This document shows, piece after piece, positions 52,856 to 61,940 of a stretch of DNA of 64,000 bases. The position numbers and the translations under genes are program-made. This DNA comes from Actinocatenispora thailandica. Its GTDB lineage: Bacteria; Actinomycetota; Actinomycetes; Mycobacteriales; Micromonosporaceae. The stretch is from contig NZ_AP023355.1 of NCBI RefSeq assembly GCF_016865425.1, positions 2,106,198-2,170,197 on the forward strand, in the 5' to 3' direction. Below the pieces are notes generated by a model, which worked only from the letters and a program-made list of their open reading frames with translations, was not told where the DNA came from and did not search any database. Positions within the stretch are counted from its first letter, which is position 1; every line of letters starts with the position of its first letter.

Positions 52856-54420
52856 CGCCGGTCGCGGCCCGTGGTGCCCCCCGGCGGTCGCTCGTCCTCC
52901 CAGCGCGGCAACGGGCCGTACGGCCGGGGTCCGTACGTGTCCCGGAGGTGACGCCGTCGCGCCCGGTCGAGCCGCACCTGGACCGGGCGCTCGTCGTGGC
53001 TGCTCGACCAGTCCCGCACCCGCACGGCACGCAGCGGGTACAGCCGGGTGGGCCACAGCAGGCGCACCGCCTCTTCGGCGACCTCGCGCCGGTCGGCGAC
53101 CCCGTCGATCTCGATGTCCAGCGCCGGGAAGTCCCAGTTCACCGTGGCCTCCCGCACGTCCCGGCGTTCCTGCAGCGCCGACCGCACCTGATGCAGGATC
53201 GTCTGTTCGCGGTCCGCTTCGCCGCGGCCGAAGAGCCGCCGCAGTAGCGCCCGGAGCAGCAGGAAGCACACCGTGACGGGGAGCATGCCGACGACGAAAC
53301 CGAGCAGCAGGAACCCGACCGCGAACCCCCACTCGCCGGTCACCAGCGCCGCCGCCTCGATTCCCACGACCGCGGTCGTGACGGCGGCGGCCAGCAGCCC
53401 GAACAGTGGCTTGACGAGCCAGGTCAGCCACCGGTACCGCGGCAGAGGAATCAGTGCGGAGTTGAGGATCAGCGCGTCGAACAGCATGTCCAGCGGGGTG
53501 CGCCGGACCCGTCGCGGCGCCTCGACGAGGTCTGCCACCAGCTCCCGCAACGCCGCCGTGCCGGTGGCCTCGGCGGCGGCGACCAGCCGCCGGTCGTACT
53601 CGGTGAGGGTCAGCCGCCCGGTCTGCAGACCACGGGCCAGCGCGCTCGTCGTCTTCGCGCGATCCGCGTCCGACGGGCGCCGATCGGCGCCAGCCAGGTC
53701 GCGTACCAACCGGGCCAACTGCGCGGGACTGCTGGCCCGCCGTGCCCGGGTCACCCGATCGGCCTGCTCCCGCGCGTCGAGCTGACCCGCCTGGTAAGCG
53801 GCGTCGAGTTCGTCGACCACGGCCGCCCGCGCACGGTCACCGACCCGCTTGGCCAGCCGGTCGGTGATCGTGGTCAGATCGGAGCACCACCGAGCCTGGG
53901 CGATCTCCGCGTCCAGGGCCGGCAGCTCCACGGCGCCGACCTTGCCCTCGGCCACCGCCTCGGCCAGCGCGGCCAGCGCGACCTCGCGGTCCGTGTCGCC
54001 GGCCAGCAGCGTGTCCGGGGCGCCCGGCCAGCCGGGCAGCCCGGCGAGCAGCTGCGCGAGGTCGGCGTACCGGACCACCTCGGGCACCGCCGCGATGCGC
54101 CGCTCGTACTCCCGGGCCGACAGCCGGCCGTCCCGGGAGCCGCGGGCCAGCACCGCGATCGCGGTGTCCCGGTCGGCGGTGCGGACCCGCGCCCGGTCGT
54201 CCCATTCCCGTTCACCGCGCCGCACCGGCAGGTCGGTCGTGAGCTCGGCCAGCCCGGCGCGGGTCTCGGCGGTGTCCACGGCACGCAGCCGCCGGTCGTA
54301 CTCGGCCGCGTCGAGGCGGCCCTCACCCTCGGCGATGCGGAGCACCCGTCGCACCGCGGCGCGATCCTCGTTGCTCGCCCGCAGGTCGCCGTACCCGCCG
54401 TCCCGCCACCCCAGCTGCAC
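52840..54420 (-). CDS. Multi-DUF1707 membrane protein
   Basis: A protein of 526 residues. Residues 10-290 carry about five DUF1707-like modules, each about 50 residues (DRAAVRRVLRIAEGEGRLDAAEYDRRLRAVDTAETRAGLAELTTDLP is the first; the third and fourth are degenerate). Then come two to three membrane helices (PLFGLLAAAVTTAVVGIEAAALV, GFAVGFLLLGFVVGMLPVTVCFLLL) and a cytoplasmic tail with a small beta domain. Most DUF1707 proteins have one module. Function unknown. ATG at 54420. Confidence 0.82.
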   Translation of the reverse strand: MQLGWRDGGYGDLRASNEDRAAVRRVLRIAEGEGRLDAAEYDRRLRAVDTAETRAGLAELTTDLPVRRGEREWDDRARVRTADRDTAIAVLARGSRDGRLSAREYERRIAAVPEVVRYADLAQLLAGLPGWPGAPDTLLAGDTDREVALAALAEAVAEGKVGAVELPALDAEIAQARWCSDLTTITDRLAKRVGDRARAAVVDELDAAYQAGQLDAREQADRVTRARRASSPAQLARLVRDLAGADRRPSDADRAKTTSALARGLQTGRLTLTEYDRRLVAAAEATGTAALRELVADLVEAPRRVRRTPLDMLFDALILNSALIPLPRYRWLTWLVKPLFGLLAAAVTTAVVGIEAAALVTGEWGFAVGFLLLGFVVGMLPVTVCFLLLRALLRRLFGRGEADREQTILHQVRSALQERRDVREATVNWDFPALDIEIDGVADRREVAEEAVRLLWPTRLYPLRAVRVRDWSSSHDERPVQVRLDRARRRHLRDTYGPRPYGPLPRWEDERPPGGTTGRDRRQASS

Positions 54421-54553
54421 CGGCTGACAGTAACGTACCTGGTCAACGCCGTTTTGGCGGTTTCGCCGGCGATGGCCGGATCCGGTCGCCCGCCGGTCGT
54501 GTGCGCGGCCGAGCGGATAGGGTCGCTCCGGCGGCGAAGGAGGAGGACGCGAC

Positions 54554-54958
54554 GTGGCCCGGTTCGAGTACGAGTGCGCGGTCCGCTGGTCGGACCTGGA
54601 CGCCTACGGGCACGTGAACAACGCCCGGTTCCTCACCCTGTACGAGGAGGCGCGCGCCGCGCTGATGTTCCTCACCGCGCGTACCGAGGGCATCACGTCG
54701 CTGGAGGCCGGTACGGTCATCGCCCGGCACGAGGTCGACTACCTGCGCCCGGTCGACTTCGGCGAGCCGGTACGGATCGAGCTGTGGCTCTCCGAGATCC
54801 GCAACGCCTCGTTCCGGGTCTGCTACGAGCTGTTCGACGACGGCCGGCTGGCGTCCCGCGCCACCTCGGTGCTCGTGCCGTACGACCTGGCGGCGGGCCG
54901 GCCGCGCCGGCTGTCGGCGGCGGAGCGCGAGTTCCTGTCTCGTTGGCGGGACGCCTGA
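54554..54958 (+). CDS. 4HBT hotdog-fold acyl-CoA thioesterase
   Basis: A protein of 134 residues. VRWSDLDAYGHVNNARFLTLYEEARAALM holds the catalytic Asp (SDLDAYGHVNN), and IARHEVDYLRPVDFGEPVRIELWLSEIRNASF the second strand set. GTG at 54554 with AAGGAGGAGG upstream. Paralogue of the gene at 52448; both end in a similar REFL(S/A)R(W/Y)xxA tail. Substrate unknown. Confidence 0.88.
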   Translation: MARFEYECAVRWSDLDAYGHVNNARFLTLYEEARAALMFLTARTEGITSLEAGTVIARHEVDYLRPVDFGEPVRIELWLSEIRNASFRVCYELFDDGRLASRATSVLVPYDLAAGRPRRLSAAEREFLSRWRDA

Positions 54959-54967
54959 GGCGCCGCG

Positions 54968-55612
54968 TCAGGCCACGGCGCGGACGGCGTAGCCGGCGAG
55001 GGACGGCTCCAGGAGGGCGAACGCGGTCTCGGCGAGCCGGGTGAGGTCGGCGGCGATCCGGTCGTTGGCGGCGCCGTCCAGGGTGCGGCGCAGCGCCTCG
55101 GTGAACAGCACCCGGTGCACGCCGGCCAGCTGTGCCGCGGCGACTCGCGGCACGACGTCGTCGGGTTCGGCCCCGGTCTCGTCGGCGAGCGTCTCGGCGA
55201 GCGTGGCCTCCCGGTCCTCGTGGAACTCGCGCAACCGGGCCACCAGGGCCGGGCTGCCGGTGATCAGCCGGGCGAACTCGGCGCCGGCGAAGCCGATCAG
55301 CGGGTTCCGCGCGGCCACCGCGGCGAGATAGCCGCGGCGCAGCGCGGCCAGGGCGGACTCGCCGACCTGCCGGTCGCGCACCGTGGCCGCCGGCAGCGTC
55401 ACGAACTCGTCGTGCGTGTCGAGCGCGAGGTCCTCCTTGCGCGGGAAGTAGTTCGTCACGGTCATCTTGGCGACCTGGGCGGCCTCGGCGATCTCCGCGA
55501 TCGTGACCCGGTCGAACCCGCGGGCGAGAAACAGCCGGGTGGCCTGGTCGGAGATGGCGGCCCTGGTCTGCTGCTTCTTACGGGCACGCAGACCCACCGG
55601 TTCGGCGGTCAT
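54968..55612 (-). CDS. TetR/AcrR-family repressor
   Basis: A protein of 214 residues from ATG 55612 (MTAEPVGLRARKKQQTRAAI). The HTH is AISDQATRLFLARGFDRVTIAEIAEAAQVAKMTVTNYFPRKEDL, with KMTVTNYFPRKED the recognition helix region. The C-terminal ligand domain has no clear family mark. The GC-poorer stretch 55625-55665 upstream is the likely promoter. Target and ligand unknown. Confidence 0.88.
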   Translation of the reverse strand: MTAEPVGLRARKKQQTRAAISDQATRLFLARGFDRVTIAEIAEAAQVAKMTVTNYFPRKEDLALDTHDEFVTLPAATVRDRQVGESALAALRRGYLAAVAARNPLIGFAGAEFARLITGSPALVARLREFHEDREATLAETLADETGAEPDDVVPRVAAAQLAGVHRVLFTEALRRTLDGAANDRIAADLTRLAETAFALLEPSLAGYAVRAVA

Positions 55613-55878
55613 GCCGGCACCATACCTGGGTCGAGCCGAAATATGTGCTTGACCAACGTGTAGCTCGCCGTCACCTTCGCGGCCCGCACCGGACGGGCGA
55701 AGGTACCCGATCACCCGCGAGTACCCGGTGCCCGGCGCGGGCCCGTACGCACTGTCCGCTGGCCCGCATCCCGTACCGACCGCTGAGGTGCCGCTCGCGG
55801 ACCGGGCCGGATAGGGTCCAGCCAGGTTGCGGATCGGGGCACCGGGACGATGGTGCCGGTCGGCCGGGAAGGGGTGGC

Positions 55879-56517
55879 GTGGTGCGGGTGATCGCCGCGG
55901 AGTCGGTGCCCGACGCGGGTGCCTACTGCGCCCGGCTGGTGCGGTTGGATCCCGCCGCGCTGGTCCGGCTGCGGCCGGCGGGCGGCGGGCTGGTCGCACT
56001 GTGGTCCCGGCTGCCGTTCGCCGTGCTGGTCGGCCGAAGTGTCCGGAGCGAGCTGGCCGACGACGCCACGGTGCGGGCCGCCGACCTGCTCGCCGCGCTG
56101 CCCGACGGTGCGCTGCCCGCCCGGTACGACGCGCGGTGGCGCGGTGCGCTCCCCCCGGCGGCGGCCGAACCGGTGGAGCAGGTACCGGCGCCGGAGCTGC
56201 GCCGGATCGCCGAGCTCGCCGCCACCACACTGCGCGACTCGACCGGCCGCGGCGTCGGCGAGCGCCGGGTCCGGGACGCCCTGCTCGACCACCCGGGCAT
56301 CACCCTGGCTTCCGGTACGGTCCGCGCCGGGGTGCCGATGCGGGTGGTGCTGGCGCTGGTACGGATGGGCTTCCTGGCTGACGAACCGGTACGTTTCGGC
56401 ATCTCGGGACGGTGGCTGTCGGCGCAGGCCCGAAACGGCACGGCGTGGTACCAACGCCCCGGTGGGCTGACGCTCGATCCGGTGAACCACGGTGAGATCA
56501 CACGCAGTGACGGGTGA
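55879..56517 (+). CDS. Conserved hypothetical protein
   Basis: A protein of 212 residues, GTG at 55879 with GGGAAGGGG upstream. It opens VVRVIAAESVPDAGAYCARLVRLDPAALVRLRP and ends LVRMGFLADEPVRFGISGRWLSAQARNGTAWYQRPGGL. No membrane segment or known catalytic motif; the last 70 residues could form a winged helix. Strong third-position GC. I do not recognise the family. Confidence 0.75.
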   Translation: MVRVIAAESVPDAGAYCARLVRLDPAALVRLRPAGGGLVALWSRLPFAVLVGRSVRSELADDATVRAADLLAALPDGALPARYDARWRGALPPAAAEPVEQVPAPELRRIAELAATTLRDSTGRGVGERRVRDALLDHPGITLASGTVRAGVPMRVVLALVRMGFLADEPVRFGISGRWLSAQARNGTAWYQRPGGLTLDPVNHGEITRSDG

Positions 56518-56703
56518 TCTGTCCAACAGCGACCGCGACGTGCTTGCCGATCGCCGGTAACGTCGGCCGCGGAGCCCCCCAAACCGGCGTCCCACCGGTC
56601 GGCTCACCGACAACCAGATCCGATCGTGCCGGCGCCCGAAGATCGTGCGTGCGTACCCGCCGGCGCTCGGACACCTCCCGATAAGCGAGCAGGGGACGAC
56701 GCG

Positions 56704-57315
56704 ATGCCATGGTGGCGTAGGAGCCAGCGCGACGGTGTTTCTCGAAACGACGGTGCCGAGCAGGTCGCCGACGACAGGGCGTTCGGTCCGGAGGCCTTCG
56801 GGCCGATCGATGCGGTGACGGTGCGGCGCCGGGTGCCGGCCGAGCGCACCGGCGTGCACGACCTGATGCCGCTGCTGAAGGCGGCGAGCAGCGGGCCGAG
56901 CCCGGTGACCACCGACCGGTTGTCGGCGGCGCTGCGCCGGCTCGACGTGTACTTCCTGACCGACCCCGGTACCGGCAACCTGGTCGCCATGTGGGAGCGG
57001 CACGCGGTGATGTTCGCCCTGGAGGGGCCGGACCGCGACATCCTGATGGTCCGCGCCCGGGCGCACGGGACGGTCGCGCCGGAGTGGGCGTCGCAGGCGT
57101 TCCCGGCGGTCAACTCGTGGAACCACGACCGGCGCTTCCTCAAGGCGTACCTGGGCGAGCCCGGCGAGTCGGGCCGGCTCCCGCTGTACGCGGAGATGCA
57201 GGTGCCGCTGGTTCCGGGCGCGCACGACCAGCTGCTCGACGAGCTGCTCGGCTGCGCGGTGGACGTGGCCGAGGCGTGGGCCGACTGGCTGCACGGCGAC
57301 GGCGCCGTGCTCTGA
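56704..57315 (+). CDS. YbjN-domain protein
   Basis: A protein of 203 residues. RLSAALRRLDVYFLTDPGTGNLVAMWERHAVMFALEGPDRDILMVRARAHG and VNSWNHDRRFLKAYLGEPGESGRLPLYAEMQVPL follow the YbjN pattern (a T3SS-chaperone-like fold found in many actinobacteria). ATG at 56704 with AGGGGA upstream. Its last 176 bases lie opposite the tail of the MFS gene. Role unknown. Confidence 0.8.
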   Translation: MPWWRRSQRDGVSRNDGAEQVADDRAFGPEAFGPIDAVTVRRRVPAERTGVHDLMPLLKAASSGPSPVTTDRLSAALRRLDVYFLTDPGTGNLVAMWERHAVMFALEGPDRDILMVRARAHGTVAPEWASQAFPAVNSWNHDRRFLKAYLGEPGESGRLPLYAEMQVPLVPGAHDQLLDELLGCAVDVAEAWADWLHGDGAVL

Positions 57316-58558
57316 TTCCGTCGGCGCCGCGCCGGATCCCGCGGCGCCGGATCCCGTCGCGCCGGATCGCGCGGCGCCGGGCCCGCCAGGCAAGCCCGGC
57401 CACGCCGGCGGCGAGCTGCGCCAGGCCGGCGACCAGGAGCGTGCCGGTGGTGCCGGCGAGCCCGAGCACCGTGCCGCCGGCGACCAGGCCGACCGACACC
57501 GCCCCGTCGTGCACGAAGTCCGCGGCGGCGAACGCGGTGCGGCGCTCCGCGCCGGCCGTCCGGGTACCGATCAGCGCGTCCAGCGCGCCGTTGCCGAGCG
57601 GGGCGAGCAGGCCGCCGCCCGCGGCGATCGCGGCGATCAGCGGTACCGAGGCGCCGGCGCCGGCTTCCCCGACGAACATCAGCCCGAGCCCGATCCAGGC
57701 GGCGGCCGCCGTCGCGAGCCAGGGCAGCCGGGGCAGCAGCCGCGGGCTGGCCAGCGCGGACAGCACCGAGCTGAGCCCGTAGCCGGTCATCGCGGCCGCG
57801 ATGAGCGCACCCGGCCGGTGCGCCTCGGCGCCGCGCACCGCCAGGCCCAGCGTGAAGGCGAACCACACCAGGCCGCCGAGGCCGGACATCGCCACCCCGA
57901 CCGCGATCGACGGGTGCGCCCGCAGCGCCGCGCGCATCGTCGGCCGCTCGACCGCCGCGGCGGCTGCCCCGGTCACGCCGGTGGCGTGGGCGCGCACGGT
58001 GGCGAGCAGCGCGGCGCCTGCCGCGACACCGGCGGCCTCGCACCACAGCAGCGGTACCGGACCCCAGGCGCCGACCGCGAGCGCGCCCAGCGCCGGCGCG
58101 ACCACCATCGAACTGCGGTGCGCGAAGTCCTGCCAGGCCAGCGCCTTCGCCGCGGCGTAGTCGCCGAGTGGCTCGGCGATCTCGGCGAGCAGGCTGCGCT
58201 GCGCCGGCCCGGCGAGCGCGGTGCAGCCGCCCGAGACCAGGCCCGTCGCGGCCAGCGCGTACCAGCCGACGTGGCCGGCGATCGCGGCGACCGGCACGAT
58301 CAGCAGGCCGACCACCTGCCCGGCCAGTACCAGCGCGATCGCCCGGCCGCTGGTGAGGCGCTGCCAGCAGCGCCGGGCCCACCAGGGCGCGGTGACGAGC
58401 GGCAGCCCGGCCATCCCGCCGACCAGGCCGGTGGACCAGGCGGAGTGGCTCGCCGCCAGCGCCACCAGCGGCATCGCCACCGCGGTGATCCGCTGGCCCA
58501 GCCAGACGACGAACGTGGTGCCCAGCATGATCGTGACATCGCGCCTCGGTACGGACAT
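57140..58558 (-). CDS. MFS transporter with Arg-rich C-terminal extension antisense to the YbjN gene
   Basis: A protein of 472 residues in the open frame. Residues 1-395 form a 12-helix MFS exporter (TTFVVWLGQRITAVAMPLVALAASHSAWSTGLVGGMAGLPLV at the start, ending VAGLAQLAAGVAGLAW). Residues 396-472 are Arg/Ala/Pro-rich: pentapeptide GIRR repeats encoded by a 15-bp DNA repeat, then sequence read from the antisense of the YbjN gene. The tail is probably an accident of a lost stop. It is divergent from a LysR regulator, its likely controller. Export substrate unknown. Confidence 0.82.
   Translation of the reverse strand: MSVPRRDVTIMLGTTFVVWLGQRITAVAMPLVALAASHSAWSTGLVGGMAGLPLVTAPWWARRCWQRLTSGRAIALVLAGQVVGLLIVPVAAIAGHVGWYALAATGLVSGGCTALAGPAQRSLLAEIAEPLGDYAAAKALAWQDFAHRSSMVVAPALGALAVGAWGPVPLLWCEAAGVAAGAALLATVRAHATGVTGAAAAAVERPTMRAALRAHPSIAVGVAMSGLGGLVWFAFTLGLAVRGAEAHRPGALIAAAMTGYGLSSVLSALASPRLLPRLPWLATAAAAWIGLGLMFVGEAGAGASVPLIAAIAAGGGLLAPLGNGALDALIGTRTAGAERRTAFAAADFVHDGAVSVGLVAGGTVLGLAGTTGTLLVAGLAQLAAGVAGLAWRARRRAIRRDGIRRRGIRRGADGIRARRRRRAASRPTPRPRPPRSRAARRAAGRARPEPAAPASPRTAGAGPTRRARPGTP
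57329..57388. repeat. 15-bp tandem repeat, three copies plus one degenerate
   Basis: Units GCGCCGGATCCCGCG at 57329-57343, 57344-57358 and 57359-57373, with one or two changes, and a worn fourth copy to 57388. It lies between the YbjN stop and the MFS membrane domain and encodes the GIRRx repeats of the MFS tail. Confidence 0.85.
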
Positions 58559-58630
58559 GGCCTCATCGTCGGTGCCGCCGGCGGTCGCCGGTAGCGGGCT
58601 GATGTTGGCCGCGACCCATAGACTCGCGTT

Positions 58631-59491
58631 ATGGCTTCCCGCCCGGACATCGATGACCTGGAGCTGGTCGTGGCCGTCGCCCGGTGCGGCTCGATCGGCG
58701 CTGCCGCCCGGTCGGTACGGCTCAGTCAGCCGGCCGCGAGCGCCCGGCTGACCCGGCTGGAGCGGCGGGTCGGGCTGCGGTTGTTCCAACGCGACACCAC
58801 CGGCGCCCGACCGACCGCGGCCGGCGCCGAACTGGCCCGGCAGGCCGAGCACATCCTCGGCCACCTGGACCGGGTCTTCGCCGCCGCGCAGTCGGCCGAC
58901 ACCGCCCGGCCGATCGTGGTGGGCACGTTCGCCAGCATGGCCGCCGCGCTGTTCCCGGTGCTGGACGCGCTGCTGCCGGACGCCGTGGTCGACCAGCGGG
59001 TCGACCACGGCGACCGGCTGATCGAGTGGGTCGCCGAGGGCACCATGGACGCCGCGCTGGTGGCCATCGCCGAGCAGGTCGAGCTGCCGCGTGGCACCCA
59101 GTCCCGGTCGGTCGGCGGGGACGAGCTGGTCTGGTTCCGGCCGGCCGGCGTCGCCGGGCCCGGGGCCGGCCGCACGCCGCTGCGGGACCGCGAGGTCGTC
59201 TGCTACACGTACGACATGCAGGGCGCCCCGACGCGGCAGCGGCTGACGCTGCTCGGCGCCACGGTGCGACGGGGCGCCTCGGTGCCGACGACGGTGGCGA
59301 TGGCCCGCCGCCGCGGTCATCTCGCGGTCCTGCCCCGCTCGGCGGTCGCGACCGACCTGCGGCCCGGCGAGGTCATCGACCGGTTGCCGTTCCGAACCCG
59401 GCTGCGGCTGTCGCTGGTGACGCGGCGGCCGGGCCATCCGAAGCTGCTCGCGGTGCTGCCGCGGCTGCGTGCCGAGCTCGGGTTGACCTGA
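58631..59491 (+). CDS. LysR-family transcriptional regulator
   Basis: A protein of 286 residues. The HTH is DIDDLELVVAVARCGSIGAAARSVRLSQPAASARLTRLERRVGLRLFQRDTTGARPTAAG (residues about 6-65), followed by the LysR substrate domain. ATG at 58631. Divergent from the MFS gene with a 72-base gap, the classic LysR layout, so it probably activates or represses that transporter. Confidence 0.92.
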   Translation: MASRPDIDDLELVVAVARCGSIGAAARSVRLSQPAASARLTRLERRVGLRLFQRDTTGARPTAAGAELARQAEHILGHLDRVFAAAQSADTARPIVVGTFASMAAALFPVLDALLPDAVVDQRVDHGDRLIEWVAEGTMDAALVAIAEQVELPRGTQSRSVGGDELVWFRPAGVAGPGAGRTPLRDREVVCYTYDMQGAPTRQRLTLLGATVRRGASVPTTVAMARRRGHLAVLPRSAVATDLRPGEVIDRLPFRTRLRLSLVTRRPGHPKLLAVLPRLRAELGLT

Positions 59492-59530
59492 TCGGGATCC
59501 GCCGGGTGGCCCGGCATGTCATGGTGAGGC

Positions 59531-59740
59531 ATGACCGATCACACATATCGGGTGGCCGAGATCGTCGGCACCTCGTCCGAGTCGATGAACCAGGCGATCG
59601 ACAACGGAATCTCCCGCGCCTGCAGCACCCTGCGGCACGTGGACTGGTTCGAGGTGACCCAGGTACGCGGGCACGTCGAGGACGGCCGGGTGGCGCACTA
59701 CCAGGTCGGGCTGAAGGTCGGGTTCCGGATCGAGGAGTGA
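59531..59740 (+). CDS. Dodecin (flavin-storage protein)
   Basis: A protein of 69 residues, a full dodecin: TYRVAEIVGTSSESMNQAIDNGISRACSTLRHVDWFEVTQVRGHVEDGRVAHYQVGLKVGFRIEE. The Trp in HVDWFEV stacks against flavin. Twelve chains form a hollow sphere that stores FMN or FAD and limits free flavin. ATG at 59531, 39 bases after the LysR stop. Confidence 0.93.
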   Translation: MTDHTYRVAEIVGTSSESMNQAIDNGISRACSTLRHVDWFEVTQVRGHVEDGRVAHYQVGLKVGFRIEE

Positions 59741-59823
59741 TCCGTTCCGGCCGGCATCGCGGTCGCGCCGACCGACATGTTCGATAGGTTCCTTCCGGAG
59801 ATTTCGTCCCCGGAGGTGAATCC

Positions 59824-61344
59824 GTGTCCGGTAACAGAATCGGCAGGGTGCTCACCGCGCTCGGCGCGGCGGCCCTTTCCACCGTCCTCGCCGCCGGTGT
59901 GGCGCCGGCGGCAGCGACCGCGTCGGGCGGCGTCGGCGCGCCCGGCATCGGCGACCCGTACTACCCCGACTACGGCAACGGCGGCTATCGGATCTCGCAC
60001 TACGACCTGGATCTGGACTACCGACCCGGCAACGACCACCTGGCCGGCACTGCGACGCTGACCGGCCGGGCGACGCAGTACCTGACCCGGTTCGACCTGG
60101 ACTTCGCGCTCACCACCGACGCGGTGACGGTGAACGGTCGGCCGGCGCGCTTCGCCCGCAGCGGCGACCACGAGCTGGTGCTGACCCCGGCGCGGCCACT
60201 GCACACCGGGCAGCGGATGGTGGTGCGGGTGCGATACCACGGGGTCCCGTCCACGGTGACCGCCGAGGGGTTCACCTCGTGGATGCGCACCGCCGACGGC
60301 GCGGTGGCGGCGAACGAGCCGGAGATCTCCTGGTGGTGGTACCCCAGCAACGACCACCCGCTGGACAAGGCGAGCTATGCGATCGACGTGACGGTGCCGA
60401 CCGGCTACCAGGCGATCAGCAACGGCATCCTGGCCGGCACGCAGCCCGCCGGAAACGGTACGACGCGGTGGCGGTGGCGGGAGAGCCGCCCGATGGCGAC
60501 CTATCTCGCCGTGCTCGCGGTGGGTCACTACGACCTCGACACCTCGACCGACGCGCGCGGCCGGCCGGTGATCGAGGCGTACGACCAGGGGTTGAGCAAG
60601 GATCACGCGCTCTATGCGCGAGCCAGCGTCGGGCTGACCGCGTCGGTGATCGACTGGGAGAGCTCGCTGTTCGGGCCGTACCCGTTCGAGTCGCTGGGCG
60701 GGATCGTGCCCAACTACGAGGCGGGTTTCGCGCTGGAGGACCAGACCCGGCCGATGTACGGGCTGGACTTCTTCGAGACCTCCTTCGATCCGTACGTGGT
60801 GGTGCACGAGAACGCGCACCAGTGGTTCGGTGACTCGGTCTCGGTGCACCACTGGTCGGACATCTGGCTCAACGAGGGCTTCGCCGGCTACGCCGAGTGG
60901 TTGTACTCCGAGCACGTCGGTGCCGGCAGCGCGCTGTCGGTGGCGCTGGCGGACTACGACGCGCACCCGGCCGACGATCCACTGTGGAGCGTCGAGCCCG
61001 GCGATCCCGGCGCCAAGCACCAGTTCTCCGACGCGGTGTACGACCGGGGCGCGATGGCGTTGCAGGCGCTGCGCGACGTGGTGGGGGACCGGACGTTCTT
61101 CGGCATCCTGCGCGCCTGGGCGGCGACGCACCGGTACGGCAACGGCAGCATCCCGCAGTTCGAGTGGCTGGCCGAGCGGCTGTCCGGGCGCGATCTGTCG
61201 CAGCTGTTCGACACTTGGCTGTTCAGCACCGGCAAGCCGCCACGTTCGGTGTTCCACCTGCCGGCGGGCGGCGCGGTGCCGGCCGGCGCGCCGGCCTCGT
61301 TGAGCCGGATCCGGCACACCGACGCGCTGCTCGCCGGGCGCTGA
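59824..61344 (+). CDS. Secreted M1-family aminopeptidase
   Basis: A protein of 506 residues with a signal peptide (VLTALGAAALSTVLAAGVAPAAA, cut near residue 33). The N-terminal beta domain is followed by the M1 catalytic domain with HENAH at 328-332 and Glu351 in NEGFA (HExxH-18-E). IVPNYEAGFALEDQTRPMYG stands in place of the GAMEN exopeptidase motif, as in this actinobacterial subgroup. The large C-terminal HEAT-like domain of PepN is absent. GTG at 59824 with GGAGGTG upstream. It acts outside the cell on peptides. Confidence 0.92.
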   Translation: MSGNRIGRVLTALGAAALSTVLAAGVAPAAATASGGVGAPGIGDPYYPDYGNGGYRISHYDLDLDYRPGNDHLAGTATLTGRATQYLTRFDLDFALTTDAVTVNGRPARFARSGDHELVLTPARPLHTGQRMVVRVRYHGVPSTVTAEGFTSWMRTADGAVAANEPEISWWWYPSNDHPLDKASYAIDVTVPTGYQAISNGILAGTQPAGNGTTRWRWRESRPMATYLAVLAVGHYDLDTSTDARGRPVIEAYDQGLSKDHALYARASVGLTASVIDWESSLFGPYPFESLGGIVPNYEAGFALEDQTRPMYGLDFFETSFDPYVVVHENAHQWFGDSVSVHHWSDIWLNEGFAGYAEWLYSEHVGAGSALSVALADYDAHPADDPLWSVEPGDPGAKHQFSDAVYDRGAMALQALRDVVGDRTFFGILRAWAATHRYGNGSIPQFEWLAERLSGRDLSQLFDTWLFSTGKPPRSVFHLPAGGAVPAGAPASLSRIRHTDALLAGR

Positions 61345-61429
61345 GCCGCCGGGGTCGGGACGGCGCCAGCCGTCCCGACCCCGGGCCCGACCTGGCTGCG
61401 CGCGGGTCGAAGCGGTCCCGCCAGCGCGG

Positions 61430-61828
61430 TCAGCCGGCGATCAGTTCGGCGACCGCGCCGTGGTCGTGGAAGTCACGGGACCAGACGATCCTGCCGCCGC
61501 GGACCCGCATGACCTGGATGTTGCGCGAGGCCACGGTCCGGTCGCCGGCGGTGAACCGGTAGACCCACTCGCCGACGATCAGCTCGGGGTCGGTGGTCTG
61601 GTGCACCTGGACGTCTTCCGCGACGATCTGGAGGCGACCCGCCAGCGGGTTGCCGAAGTGCTCCTTCATCGCGGCGAGTCCCTCGTAACGCAGCGGTTCG
61701 GGCCGGGCGAACGGGATCTCGACGACACAGTCCTCGGCGTACAGCTGCCACAGGCCGGCGAGGTCGCCGGTGGTGATGCCGTGCAGCAGGGCCTCGAAGA
61801 CCTGGCGCGGGGTGGCGGTGTCGGACAT
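61430..61828 (-). CDS. SnoaL/NTF2-like protein
   Basis: A protein of 132 residues with the cone-shaped NTF2 fold: [53 protein letters not shown]...[20 protein letters not shown]. Such proteins bind or isomerise small hydrophobic molecules. ATG at 61828 with GGAGTTC upstream. Divergent from a TetR gene, with two identical-type operators in front, so probably repressed by it. Confidence 0.87.
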   Translation of the reverse strand: MSDTATPRQVFEALLHGITTGDLAGLWQLYAEDCVVEIPFARPEPLRYEGLAAMKEHFGNPLAGRLQIVAEDVQVHQTTDPELIVGEWVYRFTAGDRTVASRNIQVMRVRGGRIVWSRDFHDHGAVAELIAG

Positions 61829-61861
61829 GGTGAACTCCTCGGGCGTGGCGACGGTAGAATT

Positions 61862-61904
61862 CGGAGCGGCCACTCCGTTTCGAGGATACGGAGTGATGGC
61901 TCCG
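61862..61904. promoter_or_regulatory. Twin TetR-type operators
   Basis: CGGAG-N6-CTCCG occurs at 61862-61877 and again at 61889-61904, 27 bp apart, both followed by TTT. They lie directly before the SnoaL-type gene and upstream of the TetR gene. Confidence 0.7.
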
Positions 61905-61940
61905 TTTGTCCAGCGGGGCACGAGCACGATGGAGGGCGGG

